From Donghicola eburneus (GTDB taxonomy: Bacteria; Pseudomonadota; Alphaproteobacteria; Rhodobacterales; Rhodobacteraceae), in contig NZ_FOXY01000002.1 in the NCBI RefSeq assembly GCF_900115865.1, positions 62,001 through 126,000 on the forward strand: 64,000 bases of DNA. The letters are read 5' to 3'. Within the stretch, counting starts at the first letter, position 1. Every line of letters begins with the position of its first letter. A program made the position numbers and the translations under genes. A model generated the notes under the pieces. It was not told where the DNA came from. It saw only the letters and a list, made by a program, of their open reading frames with translations, and searched no databases. Of this stretch, positions 16,727-25,591 are shown one piece after another.

Positions 16727-17989
16727 TCAGGACTGCCCTTTCCATGGGACCAACCACGCCTCTGCCTTGCGCATAAAGATGTCGATGGCAAAGCCGATGA
16801 TCCCGATCAGAACGATCCCCATGATCACAATATCGGTTGCTTGGAACTTCGACGCCGCAACAATCATCTTGCCCGCACCTTTTTCTGCAGCGACCAGTTC
16901 CGCCGCGACAACTGTACCCCAGCAGACCCCCATCGCCACGCGCGCACCTGTGAAAATTTCGGGCAGTGAATTGGGGACGATCACGTGGCGCAGCACCTGC
17001 CATTTCGATGCGCCCAACGAGTAGGCCGCATGCACCTTGGTGATGTTGACGCCCGACACCCCAGCCCGCGCCGAGATGATCATCACCCACAGCGCCGCAA
17101 GGAACAGGAGCACGATCTTGCCGTTTTCGCCGATGCCGAACCAGATGATCACCAGCGGGATCAGAGCCAAGGGCGGCACAGGGCGCATGAACTCGACAAT
17201 TGGATCAAACCAACCGCGCGCCCATCCGGACAGGCCCATCGCGTAGCCCAGCGGAATGCCGATCAGCGACCCAAGCACAAAGCCTGCGAGAACGCGCCAG
17301 AGCGACCAGCCCACATGCTCCCACAGGGACACATTCTGGTAGCCATTCACCGCGATATCGACCAGCTGCGCGGCCACAGCTTCGGGTGGAGGCATCCAGA
17401 TCGCCTCCATCTGCAAGCCGCTGTCGGGCGAGAAGTTGAGCGATCCTTTGCGCGTCATGGTCACCGAACCATTGGGAACCGAGACCGTATCGCCGGGGCT
17501 GATGGCCTGCCCCTCGACCAGAGTGACGGTGACATCCTCGCCGTCATTACGGGAGGCGGGGATGAGCACCGACCGCCAAGCCGCAACCGTCGCCACATCG
17601 CTGACGGCAAAGCCCGTGTCCGCTGCGGGCTCTGGGTCCGCAACATCCTCGCCCATTTCGTGGACCAGCACGCGGACCGTGCCGTCAGAGGTCGCTCCAT
17701 CCGGCGCAGTGGCGGTGTAGGTGAACTCGGTTTGCCCCATGAAGGGGCCCGGCACATGGATCGGCACCAGCTTGGATCCGGTGAACGCGCCCCAAACCAG
17801 AAACACCACAACAACCGAAATCAAAGAGGCCATGCGATCAGGCCGCACCGCACTTTCATCGCCAAATGTCACCGTTTTCAACGAGGTGAAATCAGAGACC
17901 TTGGCCATGCTGGAGCGCGCCGCAACCACGGCAAAATACGCCCCGAAAAAGAGCGCGAGATAGACAGCTAGGATAACGAGACCGGTCAT
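16727..17989 (-). CDS. tauC: Taurine-type ABC transporter permease with large extracytoplasmic insertion
   Basis: TauC forms the membrane channel of the taurine importer. The C-terminal ~200 residues are a standard BPD_transp_1 permease with the EAA loop (AAYSLGASKWQVLRHVIVPNSL). The protein is 420 residues, about 145 longer than E. coli TauC. The excess is N-terminal: a first membrane helix, a cytoplasmic stretch, a second helix (near 57-70) and then ~140 mainly polar residues with two beta-rich repeats ending before SLWEHVGWSLWRVLAG. The start codon abuts the tauB stop with no gap. Confidence 0.85.
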   Translation of the reverse strand: MTGLVILAVYLALFFGAYFAVVAARSSMAKVSDFTSLKTVTFGDESAVRPDRMASLISVVVVFLVWGAFTGSKLVPIHVPGPFMGQTEFTYTATAPDGATSDGTVRVLVHEMGEDVADPEPAADTGFAVSDVATVAAWRSVLIPASRNDGEDVTVTLVEGQAISPGDTVSVPNGSVTMTRKGSLNFSPDSGLQMEAIWMPPPEAVAAQLVDIAVNGYQNVSLWEHVGWSLWRVLAGFVLGSLIGIPLGYAMGLSGWARGWFDPIVEFMRPVPPLALIPLVIIWFGIGENGKIVLLFLAALWVMIISARAGVSGVNITKVHAAYSLGASKWQVLRHVIVPNSLPEIFTGARVAMGVCWGTVVAAELVAAEKGAGKMIVAASKFQATDIVIMGIVLIGIIGFAIDIFMRKAEAWLVPWKGQS

Positions 17990-18790
17990 TTACTTGTCTC
18001 CTCCGCTCATGATTTCTTCTTCCATTTCCCAAATCATCCCGAGGATTTCTTTCTTGGTGTTTCCGAAATCAGGGTCCTCTTTGACCGTGCGCAGATCGGC
18101 CGTGGCCGCGCGGTCCGCAAAGGGCAGACGGTATTCACGGTGAATGCGCCCCGGACGCGGGGCCATGACGATCAGCCGTTCCCCCAGTAGCAGGGCTTCG
18201 TCCACGGAGTGGGTGATCAGGATGATGGTCTTGCCCGTCTTCTTCCACAGGTCCAGCACGAGCCCCTGCATCTTCTCTCGGGTCAGAGCGTCCAGCGCGC
18301 CCAAAGGTTCGTCCATCAGGATCACATCGGGATCGTTCGCCAGACAGCGGGCCAAAGCCACACGCTGCTGCATTCCGCCGGACAGTTCGTACACCGCCTT
18401 GTCCTTGAAGGCCCGCAGGCCAACCGTATCGAGCAGGTTCTCGACAATCGTGTTGCGCTCCGTTTCGGGCATGCCCTTCATCCGCGGGCCGAATTCCACG
18501 TTCCGGCGGACGCTCATCCATTCGAACAGCGCCCCTTTCTGGAAAACCATGCCGCGCTCTGCGCCCGGTCCGTTCACGGGTTTGCCGTTCAAGGTCACCT
18601 GCCCGTCCGTCGCAGCCAGAAAACCCGCAACGATGTTCAACAATGTCGATTTCCCGCAGCCCGACGGACCCAAAACGGACAAAAGCTCGCCCTTGGCGAT
18701 GTCCAGCGACACATCCTTGAGCGCTTGAACATGCCCGCCGTCCGGCAGGTCAAACCGCATAGAGACAGACTCGATGCTCAAAGAAGACAT
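17990..18790 (-). CDS. tauB: Taurine-type ABC transporter ATP-binding protein
   Basis: This 266-residue ATPase energises the TauABC importer at the inner face of the membrane. Walker A GPSGCGKST is at 41-49, Gln84 is the Q-loop, LSGGMQQR at 136-143 is the signature and VILMDEP at 156-162 is Walker B, followed by the switch His in LITHSVDEA. The ATG at 18790 is chosen because AAAGGA lies seven bases upstream; a longer in-frame start at 18841 lacks this. It lies between tauA (64-base gap) and tauC. Confidence 0.88.
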   Translation of the reverse strand: MSSLSIESVSMRFDLPDGGHVQALKDVSLDIAKGELLSVLGPSGCGKSTLLNIVAGFLAATDGQVTLNGKPVNGPGAERGMVFQKGALFEWMSVRRNVEFGPRMKGMPETERNTIVENLLDTVGLRAFKDKAVYELSGGMQQRVALARCLANDPDVILMDEPLGALDALTREKMQGLVLDLWKKTGKTIILITHSVDEALLLGERLIVMAPRPGRIHREYRLPFADRAATADLRTVKEDPDFGNTKKEILGMIWEMEEEIMSGGDK

Positions 18791-18854
18791 ACAATATTCC
18801 TTTGGGGGATCAGAGGTTTGGGCGCGCCAGATGTGGCGCACCCGTTTGGACCGC

Positions 18855-19835
18855 TTATTGTGCCGCCATCAGCGGACCGGTGTTCACCGAGCCTTCGTAG
18901 CTCTCTAGCGCACTGTCGATCGAGCCTGCCTCCACGAAGACATCCGCGACGCCCTTCATGAAATTCTGCGCGCTGCCCCCGAGCCATTTCTCAGAAAGCT
19001 GCTCTTCGATCGAGGGGAAGGTGAAGGTCGAAATCGAAGCTTCGGTCGCCTCGACTGTCATGCCGGATTCGGTTGCGATCTTTTCCAGCATCTCGGGCGA
19101 CTGGGTCTCGTTCCATTCGGCGTTCGCCGCAGCGGTCACACTCAGGAACGTGGAGACCAGCGCTTCGTTCTCGACGATGAAATCCGAAGGCGCGGTGGTC
19201 ACATCAAACACCAAGATACCCAGCTCTTCCTTCTCGGCGCCGGTTAGCAGCACATTGCCGTGCTCTTTCATGCGGGTCAGGCCACCGCCATAGCCGCAGG
19301 CAAAGTCGACCTCGCCCTGCGCCAGCGCAGCTGCGCCATCGGTCGGGGGCATGTCGACTACAGTCAGGCTCGACAGGTCGACGCCAAAGTGGTCCATCTG
19401 ACGCAGGAATCCGTAGTGCGCGGCGGTCCCGATCGGCACGGCAACCTTCTTGCCCGCGAGCTCGCCTGCGCTGTCCTTGTCGATTTCCAGCTCGGTCGCG
19501 ACGACGCAGTTATCATTCTCAGAATAAGACACAGCCACGTCGATCACCTGCAGCGGCTGGCCTGCCGAGGCTGCGACGACAAAGGGCGGCACCCCTTGGG
19601 ACACCGAAATCTGCACATCGCCCGAGGCCATCGCCGCCGACATCGCGGTGCCGGTTTCAAACGACACCCAGTTCACGTCCATCCCCAGCGCCTCTTCATA
19701 AGCACCGTCCGCCTTGGCCGCGAGGAACGGCATCGGCCACTCGAGGAAGTAGCCAACGGTCAGCTCTTCGGCGGTGGCGGCTTGGGCGCTCAGCAAAACG
19801 GCGGCGCCGGTCATCAGTTTGGTGAGGGTCTTCAT
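18855..19835 (-). CDS. tauA: Taurine-type ABC transporter periplasmic binding protein
   Basis: A 326-residue solute-binding protein of the NMT1/SsuA/TauA type. The N-terminus MKTLTKLMTGAAVLL ending ATA-EE is a Sec signal peptide with cleavage near residue 22. The mature part begins ELTVGYFLEWPMPFLAAK, characteristic of TauA proteins. ATG 19835 is preferred to the in-frame GTG at 19841 because AAGGAG lies seven bases before it. First gene of tauA-tauB-tauC, divergent from tpa, so both promoters share the 280-base gap. Confidence 0.9.
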   Translation of the reverse strand: MKTLTKLMTGAAVLLSAQAATAEELTVGYFLEWPMPFLAAKADGAYEEALGMDVNWVSFETGTAMSAAMASGDVQISVSQGVPPFVVAASAGQPLQVIDVAVSYSENDNCVVATELEIDKDSAGELAGKKVAVPIGTAAHYGFLRQMDHFGVDLSSLTVVDMPPTDGAAALAQGEVDFACGYGGGLTRMKEHGNVLLTGAEKEELGILVFDVTTAPSDFIVENEALVSTFLSVTAAANAEWNETQSPEMLEKIATESGMTVEATEASISTFTFPSIEEQLSEKWLGGSAQNFMKGVADVFVEAGSIDSALESYEGSVNTGPLMAAQ

Positions 19836-19978
19836 GGTCACTCTCCTTGTTGGAACGCTCGGTCATCTGCTGGACCGATGCGATTGGGGTGATCGGCGAC
19901 GGCACATGCTGCACCTGCACGGCCCGCCTTGACCCAAGTAAGAGCGCCCCAGCCCCAACGCTCAACGGCGGTGGCCAA

Positions 19979-20011
19979 CTGGACATATGGCTATGCGGCG
20001 ACTGGCCCTAC
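19979..20011 (+). promoter_or_regulatory. Candidate TauR-binding direct repeats upstream of tpa
   Basis: CTGGACATAT (19979-19988) and CTGGCCCTAC (20002-20011) are directly repeated 23 bases apart, 105 bases before the tpa start. They resemble the CTGGACYTAA repeats bound by TauR at the Rhodobacter capsulatus tpa promoter. A third partial copy, CTGGACCGAT, is at 19870-19879 nearer tauA. Matches are imperfect. Confidence 0.4.
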
Positions 20012-20115
20012 TCACGCTGCAAATTTGGGCACACCGTGGGATCAACCCTGCGCCTTGGCCCTTCGAGTCGGACGCAGAGCACCCCCTATTCAACGCACGC
20101 CTCCGGAGCCCGAAC

Positions 20116-21495
20116 GTGACACAATCGTTTTCTACCAATGACTTCTCGGACGTCATCGCCGCTGACAAAGCCCATGTGTGGCACCACCTGACCCAGCACA
20201 AACAGTATGAGTCCACCGACCCGCGCATCATGATCGAGGGCAAAGGCATGCGCCTGTGGGACGCCACAGGGCGTGAACATCTGGACGGTGTGTCGGGCGG
20301 CGTCTGGACGGTGAACGTGGGTTATGGGCGCGAAAGCATCGCCGATGCGGTGCGCGACCAGCTGGTGAAACTGAACTACTTTGCCCAATCCGCAGGTTCG
20401 ATCCCAGGGGCGCAGTTTGCAGAGCGCCTGATCTCGAAAATGCCAGGGATGAGCCGCGTCTACTACGTGAACTCGGGCTCTGAGGCGAACGAGAAAGCTT
20501 TCAAAATGGTCCGCCAAATCGCGCACAAGCGCTACGGCGGCAAGAAGCACAAAATCCTGTACCGCGAGCGTGACTACCACGGCTCGACCATCTCGACGAT
20601 CTCGGCCGGTGGGCAATTCGAGCGCAACGCGCAGTACGGTCCCTACACCCCCGGCTTTCTCGAGGTGCCGCACTGCCTTGAATACCGCACTCAGTGGGAC
20701 GTCGAAAACTATGGCGAGCGCGCCGCCGACGCCATCGAAGAGGTCATCCTGCGGGAGGGGCCGGACACCGTCGGGGCGATCTGCCTAGAGCCCGTGACCG
20801 CAGGCGGCGGCGTCATCACCCCCCCCGTGGGCTACTGGCAGCGCGTCCAAGAGATTTGCCGCAAATACGACATCCTGCTGCACATCGACGAGGTTGTCTG
20901 CGGCGTTGGGCGCACGGGCAAATGGTTCGGCTACCAGCACTACGGGATCGAGCCGGACTTCGTCACGATGGCCAAGGGCGTGGCCTCTGGCTATGCGGCG
21001 ATTGCCTGTCTGGTGACCAACGAAAAAGTCTTTGACCTGTTCAAAGAGGACGCCACCGACCCCCTCGCCATGTTCCGCGATATCTCGACCTTTGGCGGTT
21101 GCACGGCTGGTCCCGCCGCCGCTTTGGAGAACCTGCGCATCATCGAGGACGAGGGCCTGCTGGACAACACCACCGCCATGGGCGATCGCCTGATGGCCAA
21201 CCTGAACGCACTGGCGGACAAGCACGCCGTCGTCGGACAGGCCCGCGGATTGGGGCTGTTCTGCGGCCTAGAACTGGTGTCCGACCGCGCGTCCAAAACG
21301 CCCGCGCCAGAGGCTCAGGTCCAAGCCGTCGTCGCCGACTGCATGCGCCAAGGGGTTATCATCGGTGCGACCGCCCGCGCCATTCCGGGATTCAACAACA
21401 CCCTCTGCCTTGCCCCCGCGCTGATCGCAACAGCGGACGACATCGACGCAATCACCCACGCAATTGATGAAGCTTTGGGCAACGTCTTCGGCTGA
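20116..21495 (+). CDS. tpa: Taurine--pyruvate aminotransferase
   Basis: Tpa transfers the amino group of taurine to pyruvate, giving sulfoacetaldehyde and L-alanine. The protein is a class-III PLP aminotransferase: the YYVNSGSEANEKAF phosphate-binding block, IDEV with Asp258, and PLP Lys287 in FVTMAKGVASGY. The whole chain closely resembles Roseobacter Tpa proteins (for example AADKAHVWHHLTQHKQYE near the N-terminus). I choose GTG 20116, with GGAG eight bases upstream; this gives 459 residues, matching the family. An earlier ATG (19987) would add 43 residues not seen in the family and would run through the putative TauR sites. tauR follows after 86 bases. Confidence 0.92.
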   Translation: MTQSFSTNDFSDVIAADKAHVWHHLTQHKQYESTDPRIMIEGKGMRLWDATGREHLDGVSGGVWTVNVGYGRESIADAVRDQLVKLNYFAQSAGSIPGAQFAERLISKMPGMSRVYYVNSGSEANEKAFKMVRQIAHKRYGGKKHKILYRERDYHGSTISTISAGGQFERNAQYGPYTPGFLEVPHCLEYRTQWDVENYGERAADAIEEVILREGPDTVGAICLEPVTAGGGVITPPVGYWQRVQEICRKYDILLHIDEVVCGVGRTGKWFGYQHYGIEPDFVTMAKGVASGYAAIACLVTNEKVFDLFKEDATDPLAMFRDISTFGGCTAGPAAALENLRIIEDEGLLDNTTAMGDRLMANLNALADKHAVVGQARGLGLFCGLELVSDRASKTPAPEAQVQAVVADCMRQGVIIGATARAIPGFNNTLCLAPALIATADDIDAITHAIDEALGNVFG

Positions 21496-21581
21496 CCAAA
21501 GCGAAAGCCCAGCTTTGATTGCGCACTCGGAACTGGCCTTCTAGCGTTAAGGCCAGTTCTTTTGTGTCGTAGGTCCAGTGC

Positions 21582-23051
21582 ATGTCGATCCCCCCTGAAA
21601 TCTTTATGCTGCCGCCCCACAGCGAGGCGACACTTCAGCAGCAAATCCAGCAGATTGTGTCGGATGCGATCATGTCAGGCCGGTGCGTCACAGGGGAAAA
21701 GATGCCATCCTCGCGCAGGCTGGCGGCGCAACTTGGCGTGTCCAGAATTACTGTAACTTTGGCCTACACAGAATTGGTTTCAAACGAATATCTCGTTTCG
21801 CGTGACCGCTCTGGATACTTCATCGCGGACACCGCTCCCAAGCGCCCCAGTTTCCGCGAGGTCGACAAAAGCCAGAGCGGCGGCGTTGACTGGGATGGCA
21901 TTCTGGCCCGCCGTCCTCAGCCCCGCCAGAACATCGCACGGCCGCCGAACTGGCCCGACTTCAAGTACCCGTTTATCTACGGCCAGTCCGACCCAGAGCT
22001 TTTTGACCACCGCAACTGGCGCGACTGCTCTCTGCGGGCTGTGGGGCGGCGGGACTTCGACACCCTGACCCGCGACCACTACCAGCGCGATGATCCGATG
22101 CTGATCGAATACATCCTGCGCCACATCCTGCCCCGTCGCGGCATTCGCGCTGAACCGGATGAGATCCTCGTCACAATGGGCGCGCAAAACGCCCTTTGGA
22201 TGATCGCGCAACTCCTGCTGTCCGAGGGGCAAAAGGCCGTGGTCGAGAACCCTTGCTACCCCGGCTTGCGACAGATCTTTGACCAGATGGGGTTTGTGGC
22301 GTCCTCGATCGACGTGGACGAAGACGGGCTGCCCCCGGACCAGATTCCCGCAGATGCGAACTTGGTCTTCACCACCCCCAGCCACCATTGCCCGACCAAC
22401 ATCACCATGCCCTTGGACCGTCGGCTTGCTATGCTAAAGGGCGCTCTGCGCGACGGCTACATCATCGTCGAGGATGACTACGAGTTCGAGATGTCCTTTT
22501 TGTCATCGCCTGCGCCCGCGCTCAAATCGCTCGATCAGGCAGGGTCGGTGATCTACGTCGGCTCGTTCTCCAAATCGGTCTTTCCCGGCCTGCGTCTGGG
22601 CTATGTGGTCGCCGCCCGCCCGATGATCGAGGAAATGCGCAAGCTGCGCTCTGTCGTCTTGCGCCATCCCCCCAGCCACATCCAGCGCACGGCGGCCTAC
22701 TTCCTGTCTTTGGGCCACTACGACGCGCAGATCACCCGCATGGCCCGCAGCTACGCCAAGCGCCGCGCTGTCATGGAGGACTGCATCAAGGGTTTTGGCC
22801 TGACCCTTGGCACGCGCGAAGTGCACGGCGGCTCGTCCTTCTGGATGCGCGCGCCAGAGGGCGTGGACACGATGAAGCTGGCGCTGGACCTGCGAGCCGA
22901 CAGCGTCTTGATCGAGCCGGGCAATGCCTTCTTTGCCCGACGCGCGCCCGATGCCTCGCATTACCGGCTGGCCTATTCGTCGATCGACTCTGGCCGCATT
23001 CGGCAAGGGTTGGAACTGGTAGCCGAACGGCTGGACGAAGGCGCCACCTGA
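21582..23051 (+). CDS. tauR: MocR/GntR-type transcriptional regulator TauR
   Basis: A 489-residue MocR protein: a GntR winged helix at about 12-80 (SRRLAAQLGVSRITVTLAYTE) fused to an aminotransferase fold (about 110-480) that keeps the PLP lysine at 331 (SFSKSVFPGLRLGY). In Rhodobacter capsulatus TauR activates tpa in response to taurine. Position directly after tpa supports the same role here, probably also for tauABC and perhaps the ALDH-TSUP pair. The stop lies seven bases from the end of the convergent FUSC gene. Confidence 0.88.
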   Translation: MSIPPEIFMLPPHSEATLQQQIQQIVSDAIMSGRCVTGEKMPSSRRLAAQLGVSRITVTLAYTELVSNEYLVSRDRSGYFIADTAPKRPSFREVDKSQSGGVDWDGILARRPQPRQNIARPPNWPDFKYPFIYGQSDPELFDHRNWRDCSLRAVGRRDFDTLTRDHYQRDDPMLIEYILRHILPRRGIRAEPDEILVTMGAQNALWMIAQLLLSEGQKAVVENPCYPGLRQIFDQMGFVASSIDVDEDGLPPDQIPADANLVFTTPSHHCPTNITMPLDRRLAMLKGALRDGYIIVEDDYEFEMSFLSSPAPALKSLDQAGSVIYVGSFSKSVFPGLRLGYVVAARPMIEEMRKLRSVVLRHPPSHIQRTAAYFLSLGHYDAQITRMARSYAKRRAVMEDCIKGFGLTLGTREVHGGSSFWMRAPEGVDTMKLALDLRADSVLIEPGNAFFARRAPDASHYRLAYSSIDSGRIRQGLELVAERLDEGAT

Positions 23052-23058
23052 CTGGGGT

Positions 23059-24681
23059 TTAGCCTGTCTTCGAATGCCGCCCCAAAATCTGATAGCCCTG
23101 CCCCGCAAGGCCAAAGAATTGCCGCGGCAAGCCTTCGCCCGCCGTGTCCAGCGCTGTTGCCAAGGTCAAAATACGGCGTCCCCAGAGGGCAGACCACCGG
23201 TGCGGATCAACCGCCTCTCGACGTGCGGACAAGGCATTCAGGTCGCGGATCAGACGATCCTCTGTCTTGGTGATCAGCCCACGCCCCGGACGGGGCAGCG
23301 CCATGATGCACAGGACCACCGCAATCGTACCACCAATCATCGCCGCACCTGATCCCAGAACCACTGGCAGAGGGGCTGCAGCCGCTCCGGCCTGACTGGC
23401 CAGCATAAAGCACATGTTCGCATCTAGCGCGTAAGTCGCGGTGCGCGGGTTGGCGCGGGCAATCGCCCCCACAGCGACAAACGGCAGCAGACCCAGCACG
23501 AGCGTCACCCAATCCGTCACAAACGGCTGCACCCCAAGGCGATAGAGGACCCCCGCGCTTGCCCCTGCAAAAACACCAATCACCAGCTTTGGCGCAATAT
23601 TTTGCGGGACGGGCATCGACCCGAGCACAAGCGAAAAGATAACCATCGAGAACGCCGTCAGCTCTCCGATAAAGCTGCCCGTCAGAATGAACAGAGCGGA
23701 CCCAACAAGGCCCCCAGCCGCCGCCAGAAGTGCTCCGCGAAGCGCGAGCGCCGGATTGTTTGGCGGCACCAGCTTGCGAAAGTCTCGGCCAGAGGGGGCG
23801 ACGGATTGCAGATCTTCGGATGCGATCTGCAGGGCCCGCTGCGCCTCGATCAGACGGACGACTGCGGGAAACAGCGCTTGCGCCGATGTCGGTTCAGGAC
23901 GGTCTGCGTGGGTGTCCAACGCTTGGATCGCGAGCTCTCGTTGCTCGGGGTCTTCGCTTGCGGCAGTCGCCGCCTCGAGCAGGCCGAGCCCTGCCGCCAA
24001 AATAGCGTCTAGCGCCGCCATCCGGCGATACCCGTCTCTGGACCCAGCAGCCACGAGCCGCGCACGCGCCTCGAGCGCTGCGCCCTGACCTACGGTTTCA
24101 GCGACCGCTGCATCCAGTTGGGCGTCCGAAGCATCTGCATCCAGCAGCAAGCGCGCCGTGCCGATAAACCGCTCGGCCAGATCAGCGCCCGCTTTGCGAA
24201 AGCTTTGCTTGTCTGCATGGGGTGTGAACGGGGCAACGAACACCGCAATCGACAAGCCCCCGATCAAGGTGCATAGCAAACGGTCCAGTGCCAAAGTGAT
24301 TTCGGCGCTGGGGTCGAGCATCGCCGGCACAACGACAACACCCACCGTGATCGCACACATTAGGGGCATATAGCTGCGGACACCGGACCATAGATGCACC
24401 AACGCCGCCCCAAGGGCCACGAGCGCCGACATGCCGATCCCTGTCACCCACGGCGACGGCGACACCGCCAGCAACGCAAGCCCCGCCGCACCGCCAACGA
24501 TTGTCCCGACCAGCCGCCACAGCGCCCGCTCCATCGTGACGCCGCGCCAAGGTTGGGCCACCACCCACACAGGCATCGCCGCCCAGAATGCGTGATCCAC
24601 CCCCAGCGCCGTCGCGACCACAAAGGACATCCAAGCTGCCATCCCAAGGCTCGCCGCGCGCGCCCAATCCGACCGTGTCAT
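23059..24681 (-). CDS. FUSC-family aromatic-acid-type efflux protein
   Basis: A 540-residue membrane protein with the FUSC layout: an N-terminal block of about six hydrophobic helices, a cytoplasmic Ala/Glu-rich helical middle (about 165-320), and a second block of about six helices. Members such as AaeB and YccS expel aromatic acids or similar organic anions. ATG 24681 is preferred to GTG 24690 because GGAAAGG is then eight bases upstream. The gene follows a MarR regulator by 60 bases in the same direction; many such pairs respond to the exported compound. Confidence 0.88.
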   Translation of the reverse strand: MTRSDWARAASLGMAAWMSFVVATALGVDHAFWAAMPVWVVAQPWRGVTMERALWRLVGTIVGGAAGLALLAVSPSPWVTGIGMSALVALGAALVHLWSGVRSYMPLMCAITVGVVVVPAMLDPSAEITLALDRLLCTLIGGLSIAVFVAPFTPHADKQSFRKAGADLAERFIGTARLLLDADASDAQLDAAVAETVGQGAALEARARLVAAGSRDGYRRMAALDAILAAGLGLLEAATAASEDPEQRELAIQALDTHADRPEPTSAQALFPAVVRLIEAQRALQIASEDLQSVAPSGRDFRKLVPPNNPALALRGALLAAAGGLVGSALFILTGSFIGELTAFSMVIFSLVLGSMPVPQNIAPKLVIGVFAGASAGVLYRLGVQPFVTDWVTLVLGLLPFVAVGAIARANPRTATYALDANMCFMLASQAGAAAAPLPVVLGSGAAMIGGTIAVVLCIMALPRPGRGLITKTEDRLIRDLNALSARREAVDPHRWSALWGRRILTLATALDTAGEGLPRQFFGLAGQGYQILGRHSKTG

Positions 24682-24741
24682 CCAATCCACCTTTCCAGCT
24701 CCGGCATCCTGCCCGAGTAAATTTAAATTCGTTTGTTCGCG

Positions 24742-25200
24742 TCACCTGTCGCGATGCGTTGCAATATTGCGCTCCAATTGGTCGAGCAGCCGAAGGGTCG
24801 CGTCGATGTCCGCCTCGGCGATCCCGTCGAACAGAGCGCTTCGCAGGGCGCTAAACCGCGTTGAAATCTGTTTTAGGCAAGCGCGCCCCTCGTCAGTTGC
24901 GCTGATCAGCTTGGCCCGCCGGTCGTCTGGGTCCTCTGTCCGGCGCACCAGCCCTTTGGACACCAGCATGTCGAGCGTCCGCACCAGTGTCGGCCCTTCG
25001 ATGGCCAAGCGGTCGGCCAAATCCTTTTGCCGGAGCGGCGTCTCCTGCCGCGCCAAGTAGCGCAGCGGCAGTGAGGTCGCATCGCTCAGGTCGTTTTCGG
25101 CAAAGACGGCGTCCATTGCCTTGCGATAGCGGCGGGACACCATGACCAGCTGAAAGCCAATGTCCTCTCGGTTTTCGCTGTGTCTCACGGGGCGCTCCAT
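24742..25200 (-). CDS. MarR-family transcriptional regulator
   Basis: A 152-residue winged-helix regulator. The recognition region is LRQKDLADRLAIEGPTLVRT and the wing is RRTEDPDDRRAKLISATDEG, both standard for MarR proteins. It precedes the FUSC efflux gene in the same direction, so it probably represses both and is relieved by an aromatic or hydrophobic ligand. An inverted repeat just upstream of its start (25213-25245) is the likely operator. Confidence 0.9.
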   Translation of the reverse strand: MERPVRHSENREDIGFQLVMVSRRYRKAMDAVFAENDLSDATSLPLRYLARQETPLRQKDLADRLAIEGPTLVRTLDMLVSKGLVRRTEDPDDRRAKLISATDEGRACLKQISTRFSALRSALFDGIAEADIDATLRLLDQLERNIATHRDR

Positions 25201-25212
25201 ATTTAGGTAGCT

Positions 25213-25245
25213 TTGCTATCTATTTCATATGGATCAATATAGCAA
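25213..25245. promoter_or_regulatory. Inverted repeat upstream of marR-type gene, probable operator
   Basis: TTGCTAT (25213-25219) and ATAGCAA (25239-25245) are perfect inverted arms with a 19-base A/T-rich spacer, 13 bases before the MarR start codon. The A/T content stands out from the surroundings and includes TATATT-like -10 sequence on the minus strand. Autorepression by the MarR protein is inferred. Confidence 0.5.
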
Positions 25246-25313
25246 GGCGCTGCCGCGCATGGCCTCTATGACGATTGCGCAAGCCGCAGCACAGATATCG
25301 GATCGCAAAACGG

Positions 25314-25350
25314 AAAAAGGCTGGCACCTGTCGGTACCAGCCCTTTTAAA
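25314..25350 (-). terminator. Terminator of the small membrane-protein gene
   Basis: GGCTGGCACC and GGTACCAGCC pair (one internal mismatch) around TGTC. The minus-strand transcript continues into five Ts (complement of 25314-25318). It starts about 20 bases after the stop of the 74-residue gene; the CCCTTTTAA on the plus side makes it partly bidirectional. Confidence 0.75.
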
Positions 25351-25366
25351 CCCCATTCCCCAACGG

Positions 25367-25591
25367 TCAGTTCAGTAGGCCTAACACCCACGCCAGAACC
25401 ACCGCACCGGTCGCCAAACCAGCGATTCCCATATAGAGGCGGCGTGTGATTTTGCGCTGCAGGACCATCATTTCCATACGATCATAGCCGTAGTGGCGAC
25501 CGAATTCCTGATAGTTTCCACCATATTGGCTTCGCACCACGGCAATGTGCCGCGCGGGTCCGGGGCCTTTGTCATAGTGATCGCCGTACAT
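25367..25591 (-). CDS. Small hypothetical membrane protein (74 aa)
   Basis: I do not recognise this family. The product has a basic, Tyr/Gly/His-rich soluble N-terminal part (residues 1-50) and one C-terminal membrane helix (MGIAGLATGAVVLAWVLGLL), i.e. a tail-anchored layout. It is very likely real: CAGGAG is five bases before the ATG, and a good terminator follows the stop. It is isolated from its neighbours. Confidence 0.7.
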   Translation of the reverse strand: MYGDHYDKGPGPARHIAVVRSQYGGNYQEFGRHYGYDRMEMMVLQRKITRRLYMGIAGLATGAVVLAWVLGLLN

